Source: Cordia subcordata (Eukaryota > Streptophyta > Magnoliopsida > Boraginales > Cordiaceae). From it: 64,000 nt of DNA. The notes under the pieces are model-generated. The model worked only from the letters and a program-made list of their open reading frames with translations, had not been told where the DNA came from and did no database searches. The translations under genes were made by a program, and so were the position numbers. Shown one piece after another: positions 35,174 to 49,133 of this stretch. Positions within the stretch are counted from its first letter, which is position 1. Every line of letters starts with the position of its first letter. The stretch is taken from the NCBI GenBank assembly GCA_028554755.1, contig JAPTOF010000016.1:2492501-2556500 (forward strand), written 5' to 3'.

Positions 35174-38100
35174 CTACACACGGCGCTCCTTTCGTAGACG
35201 GCACCCATTGTGGGGATGTCGAGTTGTGTCTTCAATGTACACAACTGGATGTTTATCTCCCCTAGGATGTGAATAGCCGCCCTCTTTCAGACCCAGAATC
35301 GCTTGCTTCTTTTTCTTGAAATAAGTAAATCCATTGACTTTCACAACTAGGGACTTGATCCCTTTGTCTCTTGCATTACGCCCAGCTTGTTCTGCACATG
35401 GTTCAGCAGCATATTGAGAGACCTTCCCACCTTTATCTGTCAGCTTTCCAGCAGAAATTCCAAATTTTTTGTTCCCTTTCGAATCTGTCACAGTTACAAA
35501 GGTGTTGTTGCGAAGCATCTTTATATGAACAATATCTGCATTTTGCTCAACATTATACCGTGACAATTGAAACCCCTCCATAAAATTCCTACCACTTCTA
35601 TCCACAATGCCACTACCAAAGTCTGCAGTTCTAGAATTCCACCCTGCCTCAGATTCCTTTGGTTCTCCAGAATGAATGTAACTTCTAATACTCATAGCGC
35701 ATGGCAAGGAAACACTCTCTTTAACTTTCATGGCAAACAGGTTAAAACCTGACCTTCCAAAAAGTGAGCGCCCAAAATTTTCAACAAAAGAAGTTTTTCC
35801 TATCGAGTACTCTGAACCACCTGCATAAAGGAAAAAGAATTGCAAATTTAATGGAAAGTGTTTGGTGCAATTTTAGGAGTAACTTTTATCAACTGATATA
35901 CCATGTCAATCAATATGATACTCCGCTGTGAGAGGCACAGAGAAATTGTTGATGCACAAGTAAAAGATTCCCGGCCATCATATATTTGGAGTTGATCTAC
36001 CAATTCATTTTTCAAGCAGCACAACTTCTACTGACTGACGAAATAAAGCAATAAAAAAGTGTAACTCTACTTAGTTAAACTAGGCATTAACCTCAACAGT
36101 CATTTTAGAAACCAATAACTCTTTAACTAGAAATAGGAAAATTGACTACTCAAACTCCAACAGACATCTAAAAGCTCCTACAGATGCATTTTTAAAGAAA
36201 TATTGATGTTTCTACTTGATTGTATGACCCAGAGTGAAGGTGTTAATTCTATCTGCTCCAAAACTTTTGCAGCATCTTAAGCTGTTCAACCTTCCTCCAC
36301 AATAGATTTTCCTCACCTGCATCACATTTTTACCATACGTTCTCCACTCTGCAACTTAACAGGCTTGGCATTGAAAAGGAAACCAAAAGAAAAAGAAGAA
36401 AATGGTTACCCTTATCTCTCTACATGATGTGTAAATGAAAATTTTTACTTTTACATAACAGAACAAGAAGAAAGCTCCTTTTGTGCCACGGATAATCAAG
36501 AAAACAAATCAGAAATTTGTGCATTTGCATACAATTGCACAAATGACTCTTAACTCTTAGCAAGTAAACTCCTTAAATATCATATATAAGAAACCGAAAG
36601 ACTTAAATGGAAATGGATGGCAATTTGATAATGAAACATATCAAAATTATACTGTTATACTGCAATTAAACCAAAAGAAATACTTTCTTTATATTTCTTT
36701 TCCAAAAACTTTTAAAGAAAAGACCAGTGAAGTATTGGTACTTAGGAAAGGGAAATGAATTAAGAAGGACGTGCAACTTTACATATCTTATTTTCTGCTC
36801 AAAAACAGATGTCAAATAATACTTAATCTGATGTGAGTAGACACTGATAAAAGGCAGGAAAACTTTTCCATAGCATGTTTTCACATACTTAGCTTCCCAC
36901 TTGTTTAATACTGCAACCCATGGCATGAAAAAGATCTTCCTCGCTCTGCTCCTTATTTTAGTTTCCCAAGTTTCCTGTGGAGACTAATATAAACAACAGG
37001 TAGGCATAACGCAAGGGTAATATTCATCAAATGTTATTGCTCATCTCCTATTTTTGACTTAAATTTTGCAATGATAAATAAAGCAAAGGTTTTGTCCGTT
37101 TCCTTTTCTTTTTATTTTCTTCTGATCTCCAATTTCTAACCTGCAAATACCCCCGTCAGTTATGATACTACATCACCATTAGACACAATTGCAGATGCAA
37201 AGGCAAGCAGAACGTGGCCAGAGCCCCATCAAGATTTTCATTATCAACCACACTATGTATAAAAATTTGGTTAAAACCATTAAGAATATATAATACCCTC
37301 CCCACCAAACTTCAAATCCTGATCCAAAAGGGTTAAACATTTCACCAACAGAGCTAAAGGGGGCAGAAATTATTTTGAGAAGTTCACTAAAAAGATGATC
37401 TAAAACATAAATTTAGACAAGCAACCCAAGAGCAGAAAACCCAAAATTAAATGAAAGGTTAATACAACTGATACAACAAATGTACAGATATATATGAATA
37501 CACATACAAGCAGAAACCGGAACACGAATGTCACCTAAAAAAAGGAAGATACTTCAAGTCTACCTTTTTGCATCCTATGGTTACACACCTCTGCAATGGA
37601 GTTCAAAAGTCTAGGCAAATTCTTGCCTTCCTACTGAACCTACCTGTTTTTCTCAATCTGTCAAACATCCTAAGTGGCGCCTATTTGATTTTGAATTTTC
37701 CTTTCTTGCTCTTTAATTTCATTGAATCACAATTTGCAAGCGGGGAAGCCTTGTTTTTAGCCTGAACCACCTATACTATTCTTTTTTACAATAAAAATTA
37801 AGACCCAAATCTCATTTAGGAAAACCAAAATAAAATTGCATTTGTCAACAAGGTTAGAAACACCCAGAAATCACAATAAATAAACTAATAAACTCAGATA
37901 GACATACATTAAATTTCCATAGTAAAGACAGACATAAAATAGAAAAGCACCAAATTTAGGGCTTGTTTGCGTCGACTTTTTTCAATCGTTTTCTCTAGAT
38001 TTTCGGAAAAGTGCTTTTCTTGAGCAGCTAAAAAATCTGGTTTCTGAAGAAAATCTGCAATTGAACTTTTTTACCAAAATTTTAGCTTATTCATAATCTA

Positions 38101-38292
38101 ATTTAAATATTCGTTGCAAAAAAAAGTAGCTTTTTCATACAGAAAAAAGTCCATCTAAACGGGCCCTTACATTTCAACAGATTAAAGGAGACCCACTTCG
38201 TAAAACTTTATATTCCATTCAACTAAGCCATCATATATATGGTTTTCTGTGTGTTAAGGTGAAAAGTGCTTGCCTGAAAGAGAATGCAACAT
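35174..38292 (-). CDS. RPS11: Mitochondrial small-subunit ribosomal protein uS11m
   Basis: The main exon (35,174-35,822) ends with the uS11 signature ...PHNGCRLRKERRV. The uS11 domain covers about residues 101-221 and includes FVTVTDSKGNKKFG, EPCAEQAGRNARDKGIKSL and YIEDTTRHPHNGC. It builds the platform of the mitoribosomal small subunit. The preceding residues form a long basic presequence (SFVENFGRSLFGRSGF). The acceptor is TTTATGCAG|GTGG, requiring one upstream base. The only fitting first exon I found is 38,274-38,292 (MLHSLS plus G), with a non-canonical GC donor, TTTCAG|GCAAGC, giving 221 aa and a 2.45-kb GC-AG intron. An out-of-frame ATG lies just upstream of that start. AAACCCTA in the leader (about 38,455) is typical of translation-apparatus genes. 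A missed intermediate exon is possible. Arabidopsis NFD3 (At1g31817) is the likely counterpart. Confidence 0.85.
37959..38166. mobile_element. Tourist-like MITE in the first uS11m intron
   Basis: The ends GGGCTTGTTTGCGTCGACTT and AAGTCCATCTAAACGGGCCC are inverted repeats. TTA flanks both sides (37,956-37,958 and 38,167-38,169). It sits about 100 bp inside the intron from the proposed GC donor. Confidence 0.75.
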
Positions 38293-38566
38293 TTGTGAGT
38301 TGGAATTGCACAAGTAAGCATTCAAGGGTTGATTTGAACTGGGCCCAGAAGCCGGAGAAATACGGGTGAAGAGCCCGGCCCACACTGCCGGTTGAGCGAG
38401 GGGTCGCCGGAAAAACTTGGGTGGCAGTTTTCCGGGTTTTGAGAAATCGTACGGTGTAGGGTTTAAGGAATTTGTTATTAGAGCTCGAATTTTTTTCTTT
38501 TCTTTTTGTTTTTGGGTTTTTCTGGTCAAAGAGTTCGAATTTGTTTAGCTACACTGGAGAGGCTAA

Positions 38567-38683
38567 GAGCTTGTTTGGCTAAGTTTATTGGGGGTTTATA
38601 AGTGGTAAATAATAAAAAATATGTAACGTGATATTTTTTTTAAATATTTATAAGCGGTAAAATAAGCAAAGGCAAACAAGCTC
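38567..38683. mobile_element. Short MITE upstream of the uS11m gene
   Basis: GAGCTTGTTTGGC on the left and GCAAACAAGCTC on the right are inverted repeats. The arms extend through GGTTTATAAGTGGTA and TATTTATAAGCGGTA. Flanks are TAA and TTA. It is about 117 bp long. Confidence 0.65.
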
Positions 38684-39284
38684 TTACACCTTGTTTGGAT
38701 TCGAATTAGTCCAATGTTTTCGTGTTATTGCGATATTAGAACAATGTATTATTGGTTACTTCATAATCTAAGTAATTTTTCATTACTTATCCAAGACAAA
38801 AAGGTCTTTTTTTCGTATCAAGAGATAGGACCGTTATTGATTTGCTCAATAAACAAGTTTTGTCAACATTAAATCTCTTTAATACTTTTTCAATATAAGT
38901 TTTATCAAGATCTTTAATCTCAAATTTGTTACTTAAACATGCTATTGTTGATATGAACTCTTCAATAATCCCTTGATATTAACCTAACTCATTTTTTTAT
39001 TTTTTAGTAAAACTACTTGGGCTTAAGGAACTATTAATATATCTTTCTTTTGTGAGATATATACTAATATCGTTCACACACATACATATGCATATATATA
39101 TATATATTAAAACTCCTCATTCCTATGGAATTGAACCCAAAATCTCATGCTTAGGGAGATAGTATCAAGCACTTGAGATATCCCTTAATCTCCCATATTC
39201 GTTCATATTGTTTTGATTCGTACAAAGATCTGTGCAATTTAATAGATTACATCTCCCGAGCTTCAAGCATTCTTATGCTGTGTT

Positions 39285-39815
39285 TGTTTAGAGCTTATTA
39301 TAAGACACTGATCTTATTTGACAACTTATGTAAAAAAGATTATTTGTTATTAGTTTATTATAAGACATTTATAAGATATTTTTCTTAAAATGTCTTATTT
39401 GTAATTATAAAAAATAAGTTGGGTTTTGAGTACTTATATCTTATTTTATATTTTATAAGATAGAAAATAATTAAAAATAAAAATATAAAAATATAAAAAA
39501 TTAAAAATAAAGAAAATTAAAAAAAATTAAAATTAAAATAAAATTTAAAATTTAAAAATAAAAATATAAAAATAAAAATATAAATTTTAAAAACTAAAAA
39601 ATTAAAAAATAAAAAATGTTAAATATTAAATATTAAAAATAAAATTTTCAAAAATTTAAAATTTTTAAAACAAAAATAAAAATTAATTAATATTTATATT
39701 TTATAATTTATTAGTTAATTATAAATTAAAATACCATAAGTCAAAATTGATAACATTATTATCAAAGTAACTTATAACAATATTTCAGCTAACAAACCAA
39801 ACAGTCTTATTATAT
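39285..39815. mobile_element. AT-rich MITE-like element
   Basis: A left end GCTGTGTTTGTTTAGAGC and a right end AGCTAACAAACCAAACAG are inverted. About 500 bp between them is nearly pure A/T with TAAAAATAAAAAT repeats. Coding potential is nil. Boundaries are tentative. Confidence 0.45.
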
Positions 39816-40498
39816 CAGATACTTATTTCTTATAAATCAAATTTCAGATAAGACTATTCCAAATAGGTTATTAGTCTTTTGGAACTTTCTATAAATATCA
39901 CTGTCAAATAATCCATATAAATAAGCTATCACTACATCCATAACAAGCGTATAAAGTGTTTCAAAAATAACACGTCGCTCGCCATGCGTCTTCTTCACGC
40001 ATATAAAAAATGAATCATTACAATTACAATTCAAGGAAAATGATAATATAGTAGATTCACAATTCATCAATTATAAATCGTTCTTAAATTCTCTAATCTT
40101 CGATCTCATTATTCTCTTTGCATGGGATCATCAAGTGATTCACGAGAGGGTTATGACTTTTAGATTATTCGTTCAGAGAGAGAGAGAAGGCATTTGAATT
40201 TGAGAAACAAAAGCAAGTATCATCATCATTATTATTATTATTATTATAAACAAATTGATTACGTTTGGAAATCTTCCACAAATTTATTGAACTAAACACA
40301 ATCATTAATACACAAGAAAATGGGGGGAAATTAAACTACGACCTGATGTCCCAAAAGTTGTGGGTTAACTCTGTACGAGACATTTGATCGAGGGTGCTTG
40401 CCTATTTTATTCCGAACATTGCTATATATTACTCCTTCAATCCTCTTTCGTTAAGATTTATGCTCAAGTTTTGACTGTACTCCATCAGGAAAACAGAA

Positions 40499-43098
<2,600 letters not shown>

Positions 43099-43207
43099 CT
43101 ACTTTTCTAATTATATTGTGCCACTAGCTAGCTAGCTCTTGATTATTGCTCTTTATGGAAAAGCTATGAAGAAAATGGTTTGCATGATTAGAATGCCTTC
43201 TTGCCTT

Positions 43208-43218
43208 TCTATTTATAG
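43208..43218 (-). promoter_or_regulatory. TATA box of the peroxidase gene
   Basis: The minus strand reads GCCTATAAATAGAAAG, about 120 bp upstream of the ATG, a strong consensus match. Confidence 0.75.
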
Positions 43219-45770
43219 GCCAAATGATATGTGATTTTTTTTTGAATATTTTTAGGTCACCATCGAATTCTACACCGCGTTGCCAGTTATACATCAAAGA
43301 GCTTAGGAGGCTGACTTTTTTTCTTAATTGGCTGCTTCTATTGTCTTGTTCCAAGTCTTTTTTGGATTTTATTAATTTTGCCTTGTTATAGTTGATGTTA
43401 GAGTTACCAGTACTTTATCTAAAAGTTTAAATTTTAGCGAGGATATTCGTAAATTTATTTATTGTATTAACATATTCCTCCACAAATATGCGAGGTTTGT
43501 TTTTGAGTTCTACGTGTGCAATGGCAGAGTCACATGTAAGCAAAAGGGGGCAATTGCCCCCTTGTTTTTCTTAAAATGCTTTTAAAAGATTATTACAAAA
43601 AAAAATTATATTTTCTTATGTTGTTATAAATTAATTGCCCCTGTTCTTTCTTGCTTTTTAGGACTAAAAAATTAGAACAAGTTACAAGCTCATGCATCAT
43701 TTTCAAGATCATATTGAAAACTCGTACAGAATAATAGTAATTTTTTTTTTATTTGTTAATATGAAAGATGTTATTTATATTTGTTAGTAACTATTTTGTA
43801 TATATTTCTCATTTTCTTAAAGTTTTTGTGACACATGAATTATTACATATGTATAATAATTTTGCCCCCTTAATCTCAAATTCTAGCTTCGCCCATGTTT
43901 GCATAAATAATTTTAATATTCTTAAGCAGGTACTAGTAAATTTTGAACATATGACTTAAACTCTCATACCATGAAAGAATTATATTATGTGAATTGTATT
44001 AATCTGGAGAATGCAGTAGTGCCATTCTGTTGTACTATGGAAGTTACCTTGGAGAAAATCTAATTAATGTGGTAGCTAGAAAAAACTTCCAAACATCTTT
44101 TCTTAGAAAAATAGAGGTAGTGCTAAATTAATTTTTGATCATTCTCAAAATCGAAGCTCCTCTAGCATCCTCCAAGAACTCCTCATCGCATTCAATGGAT
44201 CTACAAGAATATGCATTCCCGATGAAAGAATTAACTCAAAATTTGCAGGTCAATCTACCGACCTGTTAGCTTCAATTGCACATTTGTTAATCCTAAACAT
44301 TTTTTCTCCTTTCCTCTTTCAGCAAAAGCTCGTCATTTCAATTCCTAGATAACATCACTCATTCTATACTTTAAGTTGCACCATTCCATTTTTTAAATAA
44401 ATAATTTTATTTTTACGTGACACTTGACATATATGAAATCTCATAGAAGTTTGAGTGAGGACAAAAATTTTAGATGTTTTGCACCCTTATGCTATAAATT
44501 GTACAAATTAGCTACCTATATGACCTTAGATAGATATACAAAATCTAATGCAAGTTGGTTTATTTAAATAAGCAAGTTGGCTGTCAGATAAAGTAAGTTG
44601 AGAAACTGTTCTTCCGTAGTACTCATCATGGGCCTCTAGGCATCTTGTGGAAATTTCAATTGTGACTTTGATTTATCAAGATAAAAACAAACACAAACGC
44701 TTACTCGATGGTGACAAATAATTAACTCACTTTTACTTGTATGATTTCCAAAGGTTTCATATTTTTAGGTATATTATTACACGTTTAAATCCTCTAGCTT
44801 TTGCTCTTTTTATCTATTAAACCTGCCTACCCTAATGCATAATTTCAAACTAAAAGGTGGAAATTTCACAGTCGATCAACCACAGAGAGAAAATAGATCT
44901 TCTTTCACTCTTTTTTAGGGTAAAAGATTTTGGAAGCCATTAATCTATTAATGATTCGTTTATTATTTTTTTACTTGTTTAGCATTTTATTTTTCGTTTT
45001 TCTTTTGGTTGTTTCGTCTATTTGACAATACAATTGGACCAAATATCTGACCTCTTTAATATAAGTTTACAAAGACCATGCGCTTCGTTAAGGGGCATAG
45101 CGGCGTTTGCATGGTCAGAGAGTGGAAAAAATGGGGTTTCACTTTATCTAATTAGCAATATGGAGACAGCAAACAACTAAACAATTAATGCCTTGAGAAA
45201 AATCCATAACTAAACATGGTCAGAGAATGAAATACTTTGAATGCATCGAAGCATGATGATGAAAAGTATTTGTTCCAGAATCGAGTTCCTCTTTGACTTT
45301 TCTACCATCACGTGTAGTGTTAGGTGAGATAATATTTTATCGAGCATCATATATGAATATAATTTTATAATGTCGTTCTCTTTCTCTCGCTTTCTTCCTC
45401 TTTCTTCTTTCTGTCTTTTTCTAGCAAAATCAAACTATTCAATTTTAAATTGGACATCACTACCACGATCATCATCTTTACGCACCATAACAATAGTCTT
45501 TAATCTTCATGTCAATTTTGTTTTATCGTCGATGTGAGTTGCCGCTACTATTCTTTTTCTCCCTTTTTTTTAGTTATTTTCTTAGATCTATAACAACAAA
45601 TCTATGTGTGCATCGCCATGGTGGTATGTGTCATGGTGGTGGTGTGTCGTATGTGGTTAATGTATATAAGTGAAAGGATGGAGAATTTAGCTGTCTAACA
45701 AATAATATAAAATAATGCAAATCCAGTATTTGATGTTTTGGCTAAATCAAATTCATCTATTTCCTGTATT
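43219..45770. other. Intergenic DNA with dispersed-repeat traces, no gene seen
   Basis: Contains a perfect 16-bp palindrome, GGGGGCAATTGCCCCC (43,546-43,561). A TTTGCCCCCTTAATCTC phrase near 43,860 is probably the other side of the same short element of about 350 bp. Around 45,400-45,600 there are CT-rich and GTGGTGG-rich tracts. No frame on either strand looks like a protein. Confidence 0.5.
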
Positions 45771-45774
45771 AAAC

Positions 45775-46570
45775 TTTTGAATATATAATATAAAAATTTT
45801 AAACATATAAAATAATAGTCTTGAACTAGGACTGTTAATTGATCAAATAGCATACTTATTTATTTTGAAACAATAGTATATTATTTTTGAACATATAGAA
45901 TAATAATTTTGAACCAGAACTGTTAATTGATCAAATAGCATGCTTATTCATTTTGAACCCATAGTGTATTGGTTTTGAACTTATAGAACAATAGTTTTAA
46001 ACATATACCAAATCTACTCGCATTTCTTTGTCCATGGTCATGCATAAAATTTATGGAATTATAATTTTTATTTTGTGAAATTGTTTTTAAATTTTTGAAT
46101 ATGTTTACAGTTTAACATAAGAGTTTTAAACATATAATATAAAAATTTTGAACCTACAATAAAAGAATTTTGAATATACTCTATGAGCATGTAATATAAA
46201 AGTTTTGAACCTATAATATAAGAATTTTGAACATGTTTTATGAGCATGTAATATAAGAGTTTTGAATATAGAGTATAAAATTTATAATATTATAATTTTT
46301 TTTTTGTGAACTTGCTTTTAAATTTTTGAATATGTAATATAAAAATTTTAAACATAAAGTATAATCTATGAGCATATAATATAAGAGTTTTGAATATGTT
46401 TACAGCTTAATATAAGAGTTTTGAATATATAGTATAAAATTTTTGAACCTACAATATAAAAATTTTAAATGCATGTACTGATACATACTAATATATACTA
46501 TTCATGCACGGTACAGTGAACATTACTCATGCAAAGTACTATGCATACGGTGCACAATATAGGTACTGGA
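45775..46570. mobile_element. MULE-like AT repeat, second copy
   Basis: It is built of TTTTGAACATATAATATAAG-type units, and includes an 89-bp tandem duplication near 45,822-46,000 (GGACTGTTAATTGATCAAAT-like). It ends with CACGGTACAGTGAACATTAC and GGTGCACAATATAGGTACTG. The equivalent end of the 9,960-10,653 element reads GTACGGTGTACAGTGCTCAT and GGTGTATAATATAGGTACTG, so it is the same family in the same orientation. The left boundary is unclear. Confidence 0.6.
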
Positions 46571-47185
46571 TGCCATATAATGAACATATTTCTCTTTATT
46601 TTCTTTTGTCAACAAACATTTGACCATTGAATGATGTGTACCAATGGAATGCAAAAGAATGTATATCAATTGCAAGGAGAAGCTCATAACTAACCAAAGG
46701 GAAGCTATTAGATTAATGTTTATGTTATTAATCTACTATATATGAGATGAGCTGTTCATGGTCAAAGTTTTTTTTTTTTTGGGAGATCATGGTCAAAGAT
46801 TATGATATAGTAAGGGACAAATAAAATATTCTTTATCTCATAGAAACAAATTGTTTGACGTATGAAGGACCCCATAATGCAAATATACACTTACTGAATT
46901 ATTTGGTTTGACCATAAATGAATGAAAAAAATATATATTGATCACTTTGTCAAAACAATCAGCATTTTTGATAACTCTTTATTTATAGAAAAGATTAGTT
47001 ATTTCCATACATATACATAATATCGTTTGAAGCCGCTTCTATTTTTGACATTCTCCTCTGGTAGTATTCATACAAAACATAGTCAAGTAGCATGAATAGC
47101 ACATGGGCTTTCATCATCGTAACAATCTATAATGTTGTAATGTTATGAAAAATTTTTCAATGATACAATTATAACAAAGTGAGCT
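46571..47185. other. Intergenic, no gene seen
   Basis: AT-rich DNA without a recognisable gene or element boundary. Confidence 0.5.
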
Positions 47186-47403
47186 AACATTTCATAATGC
47201 AACGATATTCATCGTATGGTTGCATGTTGTGAACATATCCAAATCTTGACTAAATACATAGAATTCTGATTGGGCAGTTCTGATTCTGCCAAAACAGAAT
47301 GGCTCTGAATTAACATTTTCTCCAGATTGAACAACTTGTAAGATGTCAAAACGTATACCAATGAATTTTCTTCCTATTGATGCTTCTAGCAGATCACCAT
47401 TTG

Positions 47404-47665
47404 ACTTCAAAGCGTGTAGATACCATCTCATGGCTGTAACTATCGCAAAATAATTGTGATATGATGAAGACTTAAAAGGGTGTTTGACACAATTTATTAA
47501 GTGTTTATAAGCACTTAAAATATAAAATTAGTACTATTTGACTTCGAAGCATGTGTAGATAATGGCTGTACTATTGCAAAATAATTGTGATAATGATGAA
47601 AGCTTAGAGGGTGGCTGACAGAGCTTATTCGAATGCTTATAAGCACGTAACATAAAAAATTTCTC
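47404..47665. repeat. 134-bp tandem duplication
   Basis: TTGACTTC(A/G)AAGC and GCAAAATAATTGTGATA occur at 47,401-47,460 and again at 47,536-47,595, followed in both by a GGGTG-TTGACA/GGCTGACA and TTATAAGCAC block. A minus-strand frame of 79 codons (47,192-47,431) begins at the left copy, behind an acceptor-like GTTACAG. I do not recognise its product, and it may be a remnant exon. Confidence 0.5.
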
Positions 47666-48009
47666 TCACTAACTTTTTATTTTGGATGCTTAACAAGCAT
47701 CGCTGTTTAAATCCTAAGCCCTAAACCCTGAACACCCACTTAACCTTATGACATAACCACCACTTAACCCTATGACATAACCAGAAGCCAACTTCAAAAG
47801 AAGAAAGTAAAAGCAGGAACACATACATTTAATAGACAAGATTACGTCCAAACTCCATTCCATGTGCAAGCAATGACTTCGTGCAAACCAGATCTCAATG
47901 AGAAAACGAGAAAAGACATGACGAAAAGCCATTCCGGCTGCCTCCAGCTTTCTAACTGGTTTAGACCTTTTCCTTTCCTAGGCAAAATATACTACCCAGG
48001 ATATTTTAA

Positions 48010-48232
48010 TCTCCCTTGAATTGAGTTTTTTCAAAAGTATTTTTTTATAAATTTTTTAAAATAATAATTTTTGATTAAAAGTTAAATTTTCTGACTTTTG
48101 AAAAAACTAAAGCTTTTGTTAGGATTTTTTTTTTCTCAAAATTAAGCCATATTGCAAAAACAATGACTTTTTTTTTTAAAAAAAAGTACTTTATCAGTGA
48201 AAAAAAAAAAAAACACCTATCCAAACAATCCC
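48010..48232. mobile_element. Possible degraded Tourist-like MITE
   Basis: Near the right end, ACCTATCCAAACAATCCC resembles the termini of the other GGG-TTGTTTGGAT elements. The left end (TCTCCCTTGAATTGAG) is only weakly complementary. The interior is A/T homopolymer as in that family. Confidence 0.35.
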
Positions 48233-48239
48233 CTCGTCC

Positions 48240-49100
48240 ATTTCCTTTCGATGTGGAAGGCACCCTTTAAGGTTAAATTGACTGAGAATGCTTAGAAAAA
48301 AATCTTGCATACAGGGAATTAACAATGAAAAGACTTCGTTCGTCGAATTCATATAATCGATCACCATTTGGTTCTTTGTTCCGTAAGCAGCTGTTTCGTA
48401 ATCAGATCGAACAGATCAAGGCACACTACTCCATAGGAAATAAGAACAGAAGCAGCCCATCAATAAAAATAGCCTGTCATGTACTTCATATGACATCTAC
48501 GGACTGGTCTAATGTTTCCTTTTGACCACAAACCCCATGTTATACATGAATGGTCCATCTGTATTTGCCATTTAGACCGTAGCTGGAGTTTTGCTATGTG
48601 CATGATCCTTTTCCATTCTTCAACTTTTTATGTGATTTTATTCGGGTTTTGGTTTTCAGATGAGATCTGGACACCAGGTTTAAGAATCCTTCGTGGGCAA
48701 GAAACCCGTCCCATCGTCACACGTACATTTGGCTGGACTTTGCCATATGCATCATCCTTTCCATTCTTCAACTTTTAAGCTAGCTTTGAACCCATTTGGC
48801 ACATGAAAATTGACCAGAAATTTTTGAGTCATTTAGGAAAACTTAAAAAAGGTATCTGATGATCCAAGTGCAACTTGACCAAGGTTTTGCCATTTATACA
48901 AGCCGACTAGGCGCAATGATAGAGTTTCTTCCACAACCTACCACAATCTAAATCTTCTCCTCTCCTCTCCTCTCCTCACTCTTTCAACAAAAAGGAAGTT
49001 GATAACAAAACGTATTTCTATTACCACGCATAAGCCACTAAGAAGCACTAGTCCCACTTCCTTACAAGAGGCACCAGTTAGCTAATCTCAAAGTAGGCAA
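48240..49100. other. Intergenic 3' flank of DRE2, no gene seen
   Basis: Has a (TCTCC)n run at 48,956-48,976. Two short plus-strand frames (48,325-48,525 and 48,512-48,778) have no recognisable features. Confidence 0.5.
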
Positions 49101-49133
49101 GTGCAGTTGTGAGCCACCCGTTCTTGATAATGA

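Noticed and set aside
38254..38529. In-frame 79-residue upstream extension of uS11m
   Set aside because: It lacks an ATG (it would need TTG), contains a telo-box typical of leaders and shows no targeting-like composition. It is treated as 5' UTR.
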